A stretch of DNA of 5,809 nt from an uncultured Bacilli bacterium. Its GTDB lineage: Bacteria > Bacillota_I > Bacilli_A > RF39 > UBA660. The notes under the pieces were generated by a model. That model saw nothing but the letters and a program-made list of their open reading frames with translations, ran no database searches and had not been told where the DNA came from. The position numbers and the translations under genes are program-made. The stretch spans positions 1 through 5,809 of the forward strand of contig CALVMI010000025.1 of the NCBI GenBank assembly GCA_944345045.1. The letters are read 5' to 3'. Below, one piece after another: positions 5,749 to 5,809 of the stretch (position 1 is the first letter of the stretch; the number at the start of each line of letters is the position of its first letter).

Positions 5749-5809
5749 AAATTTTCATATAAAAGAAAATATTCTTTCTATTTTTCTACTTTTATTAGCT
5801 TTTTTTCTT

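Larger units (their letters stand above)
5570..5809. other. Intergenic region with no supportable gene
   Basis: Both strands are broken by frequent stops and no start codon opens a credible frame. The stretch contains the second terminator plus extended -10 module (5647-5682), the long hairpin (5698-5748) and otherwise AT-rich sequence. A third TATAAT lies on the minus strand at 5603-5608 without a good -35. At the extreme right edge, two minus-strand frames are open for only 9 and 17 codons before stops near 5778 and 5755. Either could be the 3' end of a gene beyond the window, which would suit terminators here, but neither can be called. Confidence 0.6.

Noticed and set aside
5755..5809. 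Short open minus-strand frames at the right edge as the 3' end of another gene
   Set aside because: They are only 9 and 17 codons long and Lys-rich in A-rich DNA, so they cannot be told from chance.

Overview
This window holds a compact heavy-metal efflux operon from an AT-rich, low-GC Gram-positive-type bacterium. The likely source is a Firmicutes/Bacilli or related gut lineage. This rests on the base composition, strong GGAGG-type ribosome binding sites, CadC/CadA/CopA-type proteins, and the style of the secreted protein at the left edge. TGG encodes Trp wherever I checked and no gene has an internal TGA, so the standard bacterial code fits. The exact taxon is inference.

All convincing genes lie on the minus strand, so the operon reads from right to left. 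It starts at a sigma-A-like promoter (about 5540-5569) overlapped by two ArsR/SmtB-type operator dyads. Five genes follow: a CadC/ZiaR-like repressor (5121-5483), a free-standing metal-binding HMA protein (4873-5097), a Zn/Cd/Pb-type P1B-ATPase with no HMA domain of its own (3011-4867), a Cu(I)-type P1B-ATPase (806-2995) and a CopZ-like copper chaperone (613-819). Gaps are 23, 5 and 15 nt, and the last pair overlaps by 14 nt. The operon ends at a clear intrinsic terminator (578-603). No CopY or CsoR copper regulator is visible, so one repressor appears to control both divalent-cation and copper export.

Left of the terminator lies a separate minus-strand gene (541 to beyond position 1) for a secreted or membrane-anchored protein. 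It has its own extended -10 element directly abutting the terminator T-tract. Its signal-peptide region contains nine consecutive G residues. Losing or gaining one G would bring in a stop codon within a few codons, which is the pattern expected of a phase-variable surface protein.

The right end (5570-5809) shows no supportable gene. It carries a second, slightly degraded copy of the terminator plus extended -10 module, and a striking 51-nt imperfect hairpin (5698-5748). The metal operon is therefore flanked by near-identical intergenic modules.
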